From contig NZ_BMZA01000002.1 in the NCBI RefSeq assembly GCF_014652555.1, forward strand, positions 434,001 through 498,000: 64,000 bases of DNA, written 5' to 3'. Origin of the DNA: Novosphingobium colocasiae. Its GTDB lineage: Bacteria; Pseudomonadota; Alphaproteobacteria; Sphingomonadales; Sphingomonadaceae. Below, in pieces: positions 34,969-46,796 of this stretch. The position numbers and the translations under genes are program-made. Position 1 is the stretch's first letter. Each line of letters opens with the position of its first letter. A model generated the notes under the pieces. That model had not been told where the DNA came from and made no database searches. It was given only the letters and a program-made list of their open reading frames with translations.

Positions 34969-37377
34969 ATGACCGATAACCCCAAGCCGCTTGCCGCCGA
35001 CAGAGTATGGGGACGGATTTTTTCCGTAATTCTCGCCGTTTGCGGCGCAGCATTGCTGCTCGGCGGGGCGCAACTGCTGCTCCTGCACGGCTCTGCCTAT
35101 TATGCGCTCAGCGGCTTGGCCCTGTTGGCAACCGCATTCTGGCTATGGCGTGGAAACCCGAATTCGATTTGGGTTTATCTGGCGCTGTTGGCGATCACCT
35201 GGATCTGGGCGCTGTGGGAAACCGGCGGCAACGGCTGGGCACTGGTGCCGCGCACCGCGTTCCTGACCGGGTTGGCTCTGGTCTTCCTGTGCCCGCCGAT
35301 CCTGCGCCATACCGGACATGTCCGCGCGGCCCGCAACGGCGGCAGGGCACTGATCGGGGTGCTGGCCCTGGCCGTCGTCGCCATCGCGGCGTTGCTGATC
35401 GCCAATCCCTCCGGCCCGGTCACGGGGGCGAGGGACCAGCTCGCGCGGTTCGATGCCCGGCCGACGGAATGGCAGGTGTGGGGCAACGATGCCGGCGGTG
35501 GCCGCTTCGCCCCGTCGGCCCAGATCACCCCCGCCAACGTCGGCAACCTCGCCGTCGCGTGGACATACGAGACGGGTGCCGCCCCGCGTCCCGGCGGTGC
35601 CCCGGCGCTGGCCTTCGAGGTGACCCCGCTCAAGATCGGCGATGTGCTGTATGGTTGCACGCCGCACAACGTGCTCTACGCGCTTGATGCCGCCACCGGA
35701 AAGCAGATCTGGCGGCACGATCCGCAAACCGACGATCAGGGGCTGGCCTTCGCCAACTGCCGCGGCGTCGCTTACGCCAACCTTGCCGCCCGGGGCATGG
35801 CCCCTGCCGGTGACCCCGCCGCCGCCTGCGCAGAGCGCATCTACACCGGCACCATTGATGCGCGGCTGCTCGCCATAGACGCCCGCACCGGCGCGCCCTG
35901 CCCCGGTTTCGGCACGAACGGCGCGGTCGATCTGCGCCGCAACATCGGCCCGCACGAACGCGCCTATTTCTACTACACCTCGGCCCCCACCGTGTCGGGC
36001 AACGTCATCGTGCTGGGTTCCTACGGGTTCGACGGCCAGAAGCTGCTCCAGCCTTCCGGCGTGATCCGCGCCTATGACCTCGCTACCGGCCGCCAGGCCT
36101 GGGACTTCGATCCCGCCGATCCGGAGCGGACGGCGCCCTTGGGCGATACCGAAATCTATCAGCCGGGCACGCCCAACAGTTGGTCGATCTCCAGCACCGA
36201 CGAGGCGCTGGGGCTGGTCTATGTCCCGCTCGGCGTCGCCACGCCCGACTATTACGGCGGCGAGCGCACGCCGGCGGCGGAGAAGTTCTCGAACGCGATC
36301 ATGGCGCTCGACAACAAGACCGGCGCGGTGCGCTGGATGTTCCAGACCGTCCATCATGACGTCTGGGACTACGACATCGCCTCGCAACCGGTGCTGACCG
36401 ATTTCCCGGTCGGCAACCACACCGTCCCGGCGCTCATCAGCATCAGCAAGACCGGCGATACGTTCGTGCTGGACCGGCGCACCGGCAAACCGATCATGCC
36501 GGTCGTCGAAAAGACGGTGGCGCGCGGCGATGCGCCGGGCGAACAGCGCTATTCGCGCACCCAGCCCTTCTCGCCCGACATGCCCACTTTCGCGGGCGAG
36601 CGGTTGCAGGAAAAGGAGATGTGGGGGCTGACCCCGTTCGACCAGCTCTGGTGCCGGGTGGCATTCAAGTCGCTGCGCTATGAAGGGCGCTACACCCCGC
36701 CCAGCCTGCAAGGGTCGCTGCAGTACCCCGGCTTTGCCGGCGGGGTGAACTGGGGCGGCTTCTCGATCGATCCGGTCAACCACCTGCTGCTCGTCAATTC
36801 CAACCGCTTGCCGACCAAGGCGCGGCTGATCGACCGGGCCGAGGCCGACCGGCGCGGCATGAAGCCGCTTGGCAAGGGCGTTAAGTCCTCGCCCGAAGCG
36901 GTGCGCGCCGGGGTGCCGCAGAGCGGCGCACGCTATGCCGTGCTTAACGGCACGCTGATGTCACCGCTCAACGTGCCCTGCCTGCAACCGCCGGTGGGCG
37001 AACTGACCGCGGTCGATCTGGTCAGCCACAAGGTCGCATGGAAGCGCCCGATCGGCGGGGCCGAGCGGATGGGCCCGATGGGGATGGCCTCGCACATCCC
37101 GGTGCCGTTCGGCCTGCCTGCCGTGGGTGGCCCGATGACGACCGCCGGCGGCCTCACCTTCATCGCCTCCACCCCGGACAAGCGCATCCGTGCCTTTGAA
37201 ACCAGAACCGGCAAGCTGCTGTGGCAGGCCGACATACCGGCCAACGGCAATGCCAACCCGATGTCCTACGTGGCGCGAGACGGCCGCCAGTACGTCATCA
37301 TCGCGGCCGGTGGCAGCGGCGCACTGGCGACGAACGAGAAGAACATCCTCGTCGCCTTCGCCTTGCCGAAGACGTAG
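34969..37377 (+). CDS. gcd: Membrane-bound PQQ-dependent glucose dehydrogenase
   Basis: An 802-residue quinoprotein that oxidises glucose (or another sugar) to the lactone in the periplasm and passes electrons to ubiquinone. Five hydrophobic segments fill residues 15-145, followed by the eight-bladed PQQ propeller. The propeller begins WQVWGNDAGGGRFAPSAQITPANV and includes VHHDVWDYDIASQPVL, as in the E. coli Gcd family (about 796 residues). It probably needs PQQ from elsewhere: no pqq genes are in the window. A strong GGAGAGGAGAAGG precedes the ATG. Confidence 0.88.
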   Translation: MTDNPKPLAADRVWGRIFSVILAVCGAALLLGGAQLLLLHGSAYYALSGLALLATAFWLWRGNPNSIWVYLALLAITWIWALWETGGNGWALVPRTAFLTGLALVFLCPPILRHTGHVRAARNGGRALIGVLALAVVAIAALLIANPSGPVTGARDQLARFDARPTEWQVWGNDAGGGRFAPSAQITPANVGNLAVAWTYETGAAPRPGGAPALAFEVTPLKIGDVLYGCTPHNVLYALDAATGKQIWRHDPQTDDQGLAFANCRGVAYANLAARGMAPAGDPAAACAERIYTGTIDARLLAIDARTGAPCPGFGTNGAVDLRRNIGPHERAYFYYTSAPTVSGNVIVLGSYGFDGQKLLQPSGVIRAYDLATGRQAWDFDPADPERTAPLGDTEIYQPGTPNSWSISSTDEALGLVYVPLGVATPDYYGGERTPAAEKFSNAIMALDNKTGAVRWMFQTVHHDVWDYDIASQPVLTDFPVGNHTVPALISISKTGDTFVLDRRTGKPIMPVVEKTVARGDAPGEQRYSRTQPFSPDMPTFAGERLQEKEMWGLTPFDQLWCRVAFKSLRYEGRYTPPSLQGSLQYPGFAGGVNWGGFSIDPVNHLLLVNSNRLPTKARLIDRAEADRRGMKPLGKGVKSSPEAVRAGVPQSGARYAVLNGTLMSPLNVPCLQPPVGELTAVDLVSHKVAWKRPIGGAERMGPMGMASHIPVPFGLPAVGGPMTTAGGLTFIASTPDKRIRAFETRTGKLLWQADIPANGNANPMSYVARDGRQYVIIAAGGSGALATNEKNILVAFALPKT

Positions 37378-37401
37378 CGGCGGTTCTGCCTGAGGGGGCG
37401 A

Positions 37402-38052
37402 TCAGATCGTCTGGCCGGTCTTCGCCCAGTCGGCCAGGAAGCCCTCGATGCCCTTGTCCGTCAGCACGTGCTTGAACAGGCCCTTGATGACGGCGGGCGG
37501 CGCCGTCATCACGTCGGCTCCGATGCGGGCGCATTCCAGCACATGGACGCCGTGGCGGATCGAGGCGGCGAGGATTTCGGTCTGGAAATTGTAGTTGTCG
37601 TAGATCAGCCGGATATCGCGGATCAGGTCCATCCCGTCGAAGCCGTTGTCATCGTGGCGGCCGATGAACGGCGAGATGAAGGAAGCGCCGGCCTTGGCCG
37701 CCAGCAGCGCCTGGTTGGCCGAGAAGCACAAGGTGACGTTGACCATCGTGCCATCGCCGGTCAGCGCCTTGCAGGTCTTGAGCCCGTCGATCGTCAGCGG
37801 GACCTTGATGCACACGTTGTCGGCCAGCTTGCGCAGCACTTCGGCCTCACGCATCATCCCTTCGTGATCGAGCGCGACCACCTCGGCCGAGACGGGACCA
37901 TCGACGATGGCGCAGATTTCGCGGGTCACTTCCATGAAATCGCGCCCCGACTTGGCGATGAGCGAGGGGTTCGTGGTCACGCCATCCAGCAGGCCGGTCG
38001 CGGCCAGTTCCTTGATGTCGGCGATTTCGGCGGTGTCGGCGAAGAATTTCAT
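37402..38052 (-). CDS. Transaldolase / fructose-6-phosphate aldolase family protein
   Basis: A 216-residue small transaldolase-family enzyme. It starts [20 protein letters not shown], contains [11 protein letters not shown] and places the Schiff-base lysine at residue 83 in NVCIKVPLT. Length and motifs fit the Fsa/TalC subgroup, which either transfers dihydroxyacetone units in the pentose phosphate pathway or cleaves fructose 6-phosphate; sequence alone does not decide. The start at 38052 has AGGATACGG upstream. It is convergent with gcd across only 24 bp. Confidence 0.92.
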   Translation of the reverse strand: MKFFADTAEIADIKELAATGLLDGVTTNPSLIAKSGRDFMEVTREICAIVDGPVSAEVVALDHEGMMREAEVLRKLADNVCIKVPLTIDGLKTCKALTGDGTMVNVTLCFSANQALLAAKAGASFISPFIGRHDDNGFDGMDLIRDIRLIYDNYNFQTEILAASIRHGVHVLECARIGADVMTAPPAVIKGLFKHVLTDKGIEGFLADWAKTGQTI

Positions 38053-38489
38053 GGTCCGTATCCTGCTGCGCGAGGGGGCCGGACGCACGGATGCGACCCG
38101 ACACGAATCTTGCGCGCCGCTATAGGGAACCGGGCGGGGCGGGGCTAGGCGGCTTGGAGAAGTTGGCCGGTGGATGTTTTTGGACTTACGTCGTACCCCG
38201 CCTCAGCAAAGGCACAGCAGCACGCCAAACTCACTGTTTACCCCGCGACAGGCACCGGCCGCGCTACCCTCCAAAAACCGGGCAAGCCGCATGATGGACC
38301 CTGAAACAAGTTCAGGGCGACGAGGATGCGGGGTTGGGGATACTCCCGGCGTCCAGGAAACCATGGGTCTTCGCCCACTCTTGGTCATGCTGAACTCGTT
38401 TCAGCATCCATCGGGCAACAACGCACGAAGGCTGAAGGAGCACGCCAAACTCGCCGTTTGCTCCGCAACAGGTACCGGCATCGCCCATC
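38053..38489. repeat. Repeat-containing intergenic region (REP-like)
   Basis: This 437-bp spacer has no gene. Two diverged direct repeats of about 50 bp begin AGCACGCCAAACTC at 38219 and 38439. Between them lie two small hairpins of sphingomonad REP type: CCCTGAA-ACAAG-TTCAGGG (38299-38317) and ATGCTGAA-CTCGT-TTCAGCAT (38387-38407). The second direct repeat runs up to the stop codon of the DUF4197 gene. Confidence 0.65.
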
Positions 38490-39191
38490 CTACAACACCT
38501 TGAGCGCTGCGATCAGCAGCGGGTCGTTCGTGCTTTGCGGGTCGCGGCGGATATCGGCTTCGGCCTCGCCGATCTGGTACCAGATGGCGTTATCGATGTT
38601 GAGCGCCAAAGCATGCGCCGCATCTCCCAGGTTCACGCCCGACAGCAGCGCGATCGCCTGGTTCAGCACCGGGTCATTGGCAACCTGCATCGCATCGCCC
38701 AGCGCCGGGATCATCGCGTTCACCAGTCCCGGCCCCATCGCCTGCCGGAAATAGGTGGTCGCGCCGGTCCCGCCGCCCTTGAGCAGCGCCAGCGCATCGG
38801 TGAAGGTCAGCGAACGCAGCGCATCCGCAGCGACCGGCGCGGCGCGGCGGGCACCGTCTTCGGCAAAGCGGTTCAGACTGTGCTGGAGCTTTTCGCGAAA
38901 TGCCGGGCTTTTCAACACGACTGAGGCGATCTTGCCGGGTTTGCCGAACAGCACGGGCAATTCCACCCGCGCGACAGTGCTGTCCCAGAAGCCGTCCGGG
39001 CGGGTGAGTTGCGCAAAGGCGCGCTGGGTGGCCAGCGTCAGCAGCCGCCGCACCGCTTCAGTATAGCTGGTCTGGCCGATCGTGGCGCAGCCGCCCAGCG
39101 CCAGCGCCCCGGTGGCGGCAAAGCCCGCCAGCAGCGTGCGCCGGTTGATCGCCGCGGATCCTGCGCCTTGCGTAATTGCCCACATGCTCAT
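38490..39191 (-). CDS. DUF4197 domain lipoprotein-like protein
   Basis: A 233-residue protein of the DUF4197 family, function unknown. An Arg-Arg start (NRRTLLAGF) and lipobox-like LALGGC suggest export, possibly by the Tat route, and lipid attachment at the cysteine. Conserved DUF4197 features are ALLKGGGTGATTYFRQ and NIDNAIWYQIGEAEADIRRDP. A GAGGAGG ribosome-binding site precedes the ATG at 39191; the ATG six bases later is equally possible. It is divergent from priA with only about 50 bp between starts. Confidence 0.83.
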   Translation of the reverse strand: MSMWAITQGAGSAAINRRTLLAGFAATGALALGGCATIGQTSYTEAVRRLLTLATQRAFAQLTRPDGFWDSTVARVELPVLFGKPGKIASVVLKSPAFREKLQHSLNRFAEDGARRAAPVAADALRSLTFTDALALLKGGGTGATTYFRQAMGPGLVNAMIPALGDAMQVANDPVLNQAIALLSGVNLGDAAHALALNIDNAIWYQIGEAEADIRRDPQSTNDPLLIAALKVL

Positions 39192-39242
39192 CGCCTCCTC
39201 CTTCACGTTCACGCCCCGGGCCGCCTATAAGCCGGGGCTGTG

Positions 39243-41408
39243 ATGACTCGCGTCCGCCTTCTGGTCTTCAACGCCGCGCTCGGCGTGCTCGATTATCGCG
39301 TCCCGGAGGGAATGCGGATCGAGCCGGGCAACGTCGTTATCGCACCGCTGGGCCCCCGGCAAATCCTCGGCATCGCCTGGGAACCCGAACGCCTGAACGC
39401 GAAGGAAGTGCCATCCGAAAAACTGCGTAGTGTGCTGGAAGTCCTGCCGGTCCCGCCCCTGCCCGCGCCGCTGCGCCGGCTGATCGAGTGGACGGCAGAC
39501 TATTACTGCGCCCCGCTGTGGGCGGTGGCGCGCATGGCGCTGGGTAGCATGGCGGCGCTGCGCGGCGGCGGCACGGTGACCGAATATCGCCTCACCGGGC
39601 AGGAACCGGCGCGCCTGACGCCGCAGCGCGCCGCCGCGCTCGATGCGTTGCAGGGGGAACAGGGCACCATCCGCGAACTGGCCGAACTGGCCGGCGTCTC
39701 GGAAGCGGTGCTGCGCGGCATGGTCGGTGCCGGGCTGGTCGAGGCGGTGACCGTCGATCTGGACCGGCCCTATCCGCGCGCCGATCCTGCCCATGCCGCG
39801 CCGCACCTGTCCGCGCTTCAGCAGGAGGCGGCCGACCTGTTTGTCCGCGCCGTCGATGATGGCGGTTTTGCGCCGTTCCTGCTCGATGGCGTGACCGGAT
39901 CGGGCAAGACCGAAGTCTATTTCGAAGCCGTTGCCGAGGCGCTGAAACGGGGCCGGCAAGTGCTGGTGCTGTTGCCCGAGATCGCGCTGACCGAGAATTT
40001 CCTGCGCCGCTTCGAGGCGCGCTTCGGGGTGCCGCCGATCCTGTGGCACTCCTCGCTCAAATCGAGCGAGCGGCGGCGGGCGTGGCGCGCGATCGTCCAG
40101 GGCAGCGCGCAAGTGGTGGTCGGCGCGCGTTCGGCGCTGTTCCTGCCTTACGCCCGGCTGGGGCTGGTGGTGGTGGACGAGGCACACGAAGTGTCGTTCA
40201 AGCAGGACGACGGGGTGCGCTACAACGCCCGCGACGTGGCGGTCATGCGGGCCAAGGTGGAAGGGCTACCGGTGATCCTCGCCAGCGCCACGCCCGCGCT
40301 CGAATCGATGCAACTGGCCGATGCCGGGATCTACCGGCGGGTCGAACTGACCGACCGCTTCGGCGGCGCGCGCCTGCCGGCGATCAGCGTGGTCGATCTG
40401 CGCAGCGAGGTGCCGCCGCCAGGCAAATGGCTGGCCCCCCGGCTGGTCGACGAGATGCGCGCCCGGCTGGAGCGCGGCGAACAGTCGCTGCTGTTCCTCA
40501 ACCGGCGCGGCTATGCCCCGCTCACCTTGTGCCGGACCTGCGGCTACCGTTTCCAGTGCCCCAACTGCACCGCCTGGCTGGTCGAGCACCGGTTCAGCGG
40601 CCGGCTCGCCTGCCACCACTGCGGCCACGAAACGCCGGTGCCGGAAGCCTGCCCCGAATGCGGGGCCGCTGACTGCCTCGTCGCCTGCGGCCCGGGGGTG
40701 GAACGCATCGCCGACGAAGTGGCGGAGCTGTTCCCCGAAGCGCGTGTCGCGACCGTCACCTCGGACACCATGAACAACCCCGAACGCATCGGCACCTTCG
40801 TGGCGGCGGCGGAAGCCGGCGCGATCGACGTCATCGTCGGCACCCAACTGGTGACCAAGGGCTATCATTTTCCCGAACTCACCCTCGTCGGCGTGGTCGA
40901 TGCCGACCTCGGGCTCGACGGTGGTGACCTGAGGGCGGCGGAGCGGACCTTCCAGCAGATCGCGCAGGTTTCCGGCCGCGCCGGTCGCGGCGAAAAGCCG
41001 GGGGAAGTCCTGATCCAGACCCGCCACCCCGAAGCCGCCGTCATTGCCGCACTGGCCAGCGCCGATCGCGACGCCTTTTACGCCGCCGAAATCGAGGCGC
41101 GGCGCGAGGCGGGCGCACCGCCGTTCGGACGCTGGGCGGCGATCATCGTATCAAGCGAGGATCAGGCCGAAGCGCTCGCCGCCGCCCGCGCGATCGGCGG
41201 CTGCGCCCCCGACCTGCCCGATGTCCTGATCCTCGGCCCGGCCCCGGCCCCGCTGGCGCTATTGCGCGGCCGCTACCGCTTCCGCCTGCTGGTCGCTGCG
41301 CGCCGCTCGGCAGAAGTGCAGAAGGTCCTGCGCGGCTGGCTCGACCCACTCGAATTCCCGCGCGGGGTGCGGGTGGCGATAGACGTGGACCCGTACAGTT
41401 TCGTCTGA
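39243..41408 (+). CDS. priA: Primosomal replication restart helicase PriA
   Basis: A 721-residue helicase that restarts collapsed replication forks. It has the N-terminal 3'BD domain, Walker A GVTGSGKT at 216-223, DEAH in VVVDEAHEVSF and helicase motif III ASATPALES. The zinc domain has eight cysteines in CRTCG, CPNC, CHHCG and CPECGAADC. QVSGRAGRG is the C-terminal helicase motif. The ATG at 39243 overlaps an in-frame GTG at 39240. Length is typical. Confidence 0.95.
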   Translation: MTRVRLLVFNAALGVLDYRVPEGMRIEPGNVVIAPLGPRQILGIAWEPERLNAKEVPSEKLRSVLEVLPVPPLPAPLRRLIEWTADYYCAPLWAVARMALGSMAALRGGGTVTEYRLTGQEPARLTPQRAAALDALQGEQGTIRELAELAGVSEAVLRGMVGAGLVEAVTVDLDRPYPRADPAHAAPHLSALQQEAADLFVRAVDDGGFAPFLLDGVTGSGKTEVYFEAVAEALKRGRQVLVLLPEIALTENFLRRFEARFGVPPILWHSSLKSSERRRAWRAIVQGSAQVVVGARSALFLPYARLGLVVVDEAHEVSFKQDDGVRYNARDVAVMRAKVEGLPVILASATPALESMQLADAGIYRRVELTDRFGGARLPAISVVDLRSEVPPPGKWLAPRLVDEMRARLERGEQSLLFLNRRGYAPLTLCRTCGYRFQCPNCTAWLVEHRFSGRLACHHCGHETPVPEACPECGAADCLVACGPGVERIADEVAELFPEARVATVTSDTMNNPERIGTFVAAAEAGAIDVIVGTQLVTKGYHFPELTLVGVVDADLGLDGGDLRAAERTFQQIAQVSGRAGRGEKPGEVLIQTRHPEAAVIAALASADRDAFYAAEIEARREAGAPPFGRWAAIIVSSEDQAEALAAARAIGGCAPDLPDVLILGPAPAPLALLRGRYRFRLLVAARRSAEVQKVLRGWLDPLEFPRGVRVAIDVDPYSFV

Positions 41409-41482
41409 CGGTGAACAATTTGTCATTGGCCGTCACGGCAAAACTAATTAGTCTCCCAGCCCGGCGTTATATGGGGTGAAAC

Positions 41483-43129
41483 GTGCTGGGGACTTTGTGG
41501 AAGTCGGCTGCGATCTTGTTGGCGGCGCTCGTCTCCGCCCCCGCCTGCGCCGCTACCTGGATGCGGGCGGATACGCACAACTTCATCCTCTACAGCAGCG
41601 GCAGCGAAAGCCAGCTTCGCGAATACGCGACGAAGCTGGAAAAGTTCGACGCGGCGTTACGCTTCCTCCTGAACCTGCCTAAAGACGCCAACCCCAATCG
41701 CCTTGAGATTTATCTCGTGGCCGATGCCGATGATGTCGGCAGACTGCACGGCGACCAGCACACTGCGGGGTTCTACAGCCCTTCGCTTGACGGCAGCTTT
41801 GCTATCGCCAACCGGGATCGCAAGGCTAACAAGTTCGCGTTGGACGGGTTGACCGTGCTGTTCCACGAATATGCCCATCACATGATGTATCGCAATTTCA
41901 ACTATTCCTACCCGACCTGGTTCAGCGAGGGGTTTGCGGAATACGTCTCGACTATGCAGTTCAACAACGATGGCAGTTGGACATACGGCTTCCCGGCATT
42001 TCACCGGAATTACGACCTGGTGGCCGACACTCGCAGCTATCCGGTCGATGCCATGGTCTATAACGAACTCAAAGGCAGAGCGAGCAACCGTTACGGCCTC
42101 TACGCATTCGGATGGCTCACGGTTCACATGCTCTTTTCCACTCCGGAATACCGTAAGAAGCTTGATACATACCTCAGGGCCTTCGGCCAGGGCACGCCTC
42201 CCCGGGTCGCAGCGACGGAGGCTTTTGGCGACATGAAAGCCTTCAAGGCAACGGTGAACAAATACCGCGGCGGGAAGCTGATCTACAAGAAATCGACGAT
42301 GCCGCTCGATTACGAGACAGCCATGGCGATCAGCACCTTGAACGCCGATGACAGCAAGCTGGTCGAGCTGACCATGGCCCGCAAATCCTCGACCAACCCT
42401 GTTCGGACCCGTAACGGACTGGCGGCACTGTCAGCGAAATTTCCCAACAATGCCAATATAGCGCTCGAACTGGCTTACGCCGAGCACGAAGTCGTGCTGG
42501 AGGAATATCGGGCTGCGCGGAAGGCTGCCTTGGCCGCGAAGGGCGAAGCCAAGCCGCCGGTTGCGGAAGGCGAAGAGGAAGACGAGGAGGAAGACGATTT
42601 CGACGTTGACCCGAAGCGCTACGCTGCAGCCTTCGCCGCGCTTGATCGCGCCATTGCGCTGAACCCGGCGCAACGGCGCGCGCTCGATTTCAAGGGTCGC
42701 CTGATGATCGAGACGCTGCCGGGCGATGACAAGGATGGCTGGAAAAAGGCTCGCGGGTACATCTCCGCCGCGAACCGCCTTTCCCCTGACGACCCTGCCC
42801 CTCTGTTTGACTACTACATGAGCTTCAGGCGTCAGGGGGTAACGGTGCCGAAAGCGGCCAAGGACGCCCTCGCGCAGGCTTTCGGGACGATCCCCGAAGT
42901 GAACGAGGTGACGTTCGAATACGCCTTCGCCCTCGCCGAGGAGGGCCAGTACCGTGCTGCCGAAAACCTCCTGAAGACCATCGCCTTCAACCCGCACGCC
43001 GGCGGTTCGCTGGCCCCCCTCCATGCCCTCGCCGAAATGGAACGGGCCAAACTCGGCTCAACGCCCATCGATGCCGAACTCAAGGCTCTAGAAACTGCGA
43101 CGGCCGAAGCGGAGCCGGCGAAGAAATAA
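41483..43129 (+). CDS. Secreted gluzincin-like metallopeptidase with TPR-type C-terminus
   Basis: A 548-residue exported protein. The signal peptide ends near ACA-ATW (residue 24). The zinc motif HEYAH is at 128-132, with a plausible third ligand Glu149 in WFSEGFAEY, the gluzincin pattern. After residue 300 come helical pairs resembling tetratricopeptide repeats. They are interrupted by an acidic segment (about 370-384) with thirteen Asp/Glu residues in EGEEEDEEEDDFDVD. The substrate and role are unknown. The GTG start has GGGGTGAA upstream. Codon use and base composition appear slightly less GC-biased than in the neighbours. Confidence 0.72.
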   Translation: MLGTLWKSAAILLAALVSAPACAATWMRADTHNFILYSSGSESQLREYATKLEKFDAALRFLLNLPKDANPNRLEIYLVADADDVGRLHGDQHTAGFYSPSLDGSFAIANRDRKANKFALDGLTVLFHEYAHHMMYRNFNYSYPTWFSEGFAEYVSTMQFNNDGSWTYGFPAFHRNYDLVADTRSYPVDAMVYNELKGRASNRYGLYAFGWLTVHMLFSTPEYRKKLDTYLRAFGQGTPPRVAATEAFGDMKAFKATVNKYRGGKLIYKKSTMPLDYETAMAISTLNADDSKLVELTMARKSSTNPVRTRNGLAALSAKFPNNANIALELAYAEHEVVLEEYRAARKAALAAKGEAKPPVAEGEEEDEEEDDFDVDPKRYAAAFAALDRAIALNPAQRRALDFKGRLMIETLPGDDKDGWKKARGYISAANRLSPDDPAPLFDYYMSFRRQGVTVPKAAKDALAQAFGTIPEVNEVTFEYAFALAEEGQYRAAENLLKTIAFNPHAGGSLAPLHALAEMERAKLGSTPIDAELKALETATAEAEPAKK

Positions 43130-43161
43130 ATTGCGGGCCCGTCCCTGCCTCTCGCGGAACC

Positions 43162-44211
43162 TTATCTTCCGCGTTCACGCCTCAGCAGTTCGGCCTTGAT
43201 CGCCTCGCCATAGGCATAGCCGCCGAGCGAGCCGTCCGAGCGCACCACCCGGTGGCACGGGATCAGCACCGCCACGTTGTTGGCACCATTGGCCGATCCG
43301 GCCGCGCGCACTGCGCCGGGGCGGCCGATCGCGGCGGCGATCTGGGCGTAGCTGCGGGTTTCGCCGGCGGGGATGCGCTGCAGTTCGCGCCACACCGCTT
43401 CCTGAAACGCCGTCCCCTGCACGTCGAGCGGGATCGCGGCGGAACTGCCGGGGCGCTCAACGGCGGCCAACACCTGTTCTAGCAACGCCGCGAACGGCGC
43501 ATCGCCTGCCACCAGTTTGGCCTTGGGGAACCGCGCCGCCAGCTCGGCGTGCCCCTCTTCAAAGGCTACGCGGCACACGCCCTTGTCGGTAGCGGCGACC
43601 AGCATCGCCCCCAAAGTCGTGGGCACCACCGCCCAGCGGATCGTCGTTCCGCGCCCGCCTTCGCGCCATGCCGATGGCGTCATGCCCAGCTTCTCCTCGC
43701 TTGCCTCATAAAATCTCGACGGCGCGCCGAACCCCGCTTCGTAAACCGCATCGGTAACGCGGGCCCCGTCGCTCAGCGCATCGACCGCGCGCTCGAACCG
43801 CAAGGCACGGGCATAGGCTGCCGGGCTCAGGCCGATGGCGCGTTTGAACAGGCGCTGGAAATGGGCGGGGGAATAACCGGTCTCGGTCGCCAGCCAATCG
43901 AGCGCCGGGGGGCCTTCGCAGGTCCGGATCAGTTCGATCGCCCGGCCCACCGCGATCTCGTCGCGCGAGAGGTCCTGCGGACGGCAGCGCAGGCACGCCC
44001 GCAGCCCCGCCGCCTCCGCGTCTTGCGGCGCAGCGAAGAACGCCACGTTCTCACGGCGCGGGTGGCGTGCCGGGCACGAGGGGCGACAGTAGATGCCGGT
44101 GGTCAGTACCCCCGTGACGAAACGCCCGTCCCAGCTCCGGTCGCGCGCCAACACCGCCTGCCAGCGGCGCACCTCCAGATCATCCTCCGCACAGTCCATC
44201 ATCGCCAGCAT
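43162..44211 (-). CDS. ada: Bifunctional DNA repair/regulator Ada
   Basis: A 349-residue adaptive-response protein. The N-terminal zinc domain has Cys42, Cys46, Cys73 and Cys76, the first of which is likely methylated by methylphosphotriesters. An AraC-type helix-turn-helix region follows (about 85-180). The C-terminal O6-methylguanine methyltransferase has the acceptor Cys319 in PCHRVV. All key residues match E. coli Ada. The start at 44211 has AAGGAA upstream. When methylated, Ada usually activates its own gene. It is divergent from the ATP synthase operon. Confidence 0.93.
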   Translation of the reverse strand: MLAMMDCAEDDLEVRRWQAVLARDRSWDGRFVTGVLTTGIYCRPSCPARHPRRENVAFFAAPQDAEAAGLRACLRCRPQDLSRDEIAVGRAIELIRTCEGPPALDWLATETGYSPAHFQRLFKRAIGLSPAAYARALRFERAVDALSDGARVTDAVYEAGFGAPSRFYEASEEKLGMTPSAWREGGRGTTIRWAVVPTTLGAMLVAATDKGVCRVAFEEGHAELAARFPKAKLVAGDAPFAALLEQVLAAVERPGSSAAIPLDVQGTAFQEAVWRELQRIPAGETRSYAQIAAAIGRPGAVRAAGSANGANNVAVLIPCHRVVRSDGSLGGYAYGEAIKAELLRRERGR

Positions 44212-44582
44212 AGCGCATTCCTTTCCGCATGCCGAACCTCTCTCTTCGTGGCCGGCGCTGAACTTCGCGCAAGGTTTAGACAGAAGCCTGCGGCGAGGCT
44301 TCCCGCCGCTTGCTACCAAAGGACAATGTGGCCGGTCCCCGCCGTTTTCCCGGCGCGCGCCGGTGGCACGAGTGCCGGTTCCGCGCGGTTTCTGCGCCGC
44401 ACCATGGCAGCCGCGCCAGCGCCGATCCGGTTCACTGTCCACCGCATCGGTAATTCGCCGAGGCCCCGCCTTGCATCGCAGCACAATCGTCGCTATGCGC
44501 GCCCCGACTGCGGGCCGGATGCACTTTTTCCGGAGTGTCTTTTTGTGCCCCAGCCCACCCGAAGTGCGAGGATAGATCAGGC
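44212..44582. promoter_or_regulatory. Divergent region between ada and the ATP synthase operon
   Basis: This 371-bp region has no supported gene. A possible operon promoter is TTGCAT (44471-44476), 17 bp, TATGCG (44494-44499), about 75 bp before atpH. The last 70 bp contain T-rich runs (TTTTTCC, TTTTTG) and the GAGGA ribosome-binding site of atpH. No clear Ada box was found. Confidence 0.35.
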
Positions 44583-46680
<2,098 letters not shown>

Positions 46681-46708
46681 GTCTTACGCGCGTATTGAAA
46701 ACCACTGT

Positions 46709-46781
46709 CGTCATCCCCGCTCAGGCGGGGACCCATCCCGGGACGTATCAGTTGGGTTCCCGCTTTCGCGGGAATGACGAA
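46709..46781. repeat. REP-like two-hairpin repeat, copy 1 (atpA-atpG spacer)
   Basis: A 73-bp element built of two hairpins: CCCCGC-TCAG-GCGGGG and TTCCCGC-TTTC-GCGGGAA, bounded by inverted CGTCAT/ATGACG ends. A second copy of the same length lies at 49788-49860; by my count about 62 of 73 positions are identical. It sits inside an essential operon and ends 16 bp before the atpG start, adjoining its ribosome-binding site. Confidence 0.82.
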
Positions 46782-46796
46782 AGAGGAGAAGTTTGA

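Noticed and set aside
38299-38407. CRISPR-like spacing of short palindromes
   Set aside because: Only two hairpins of different sequence are present, without regular repeat-spacer units or cas genes.
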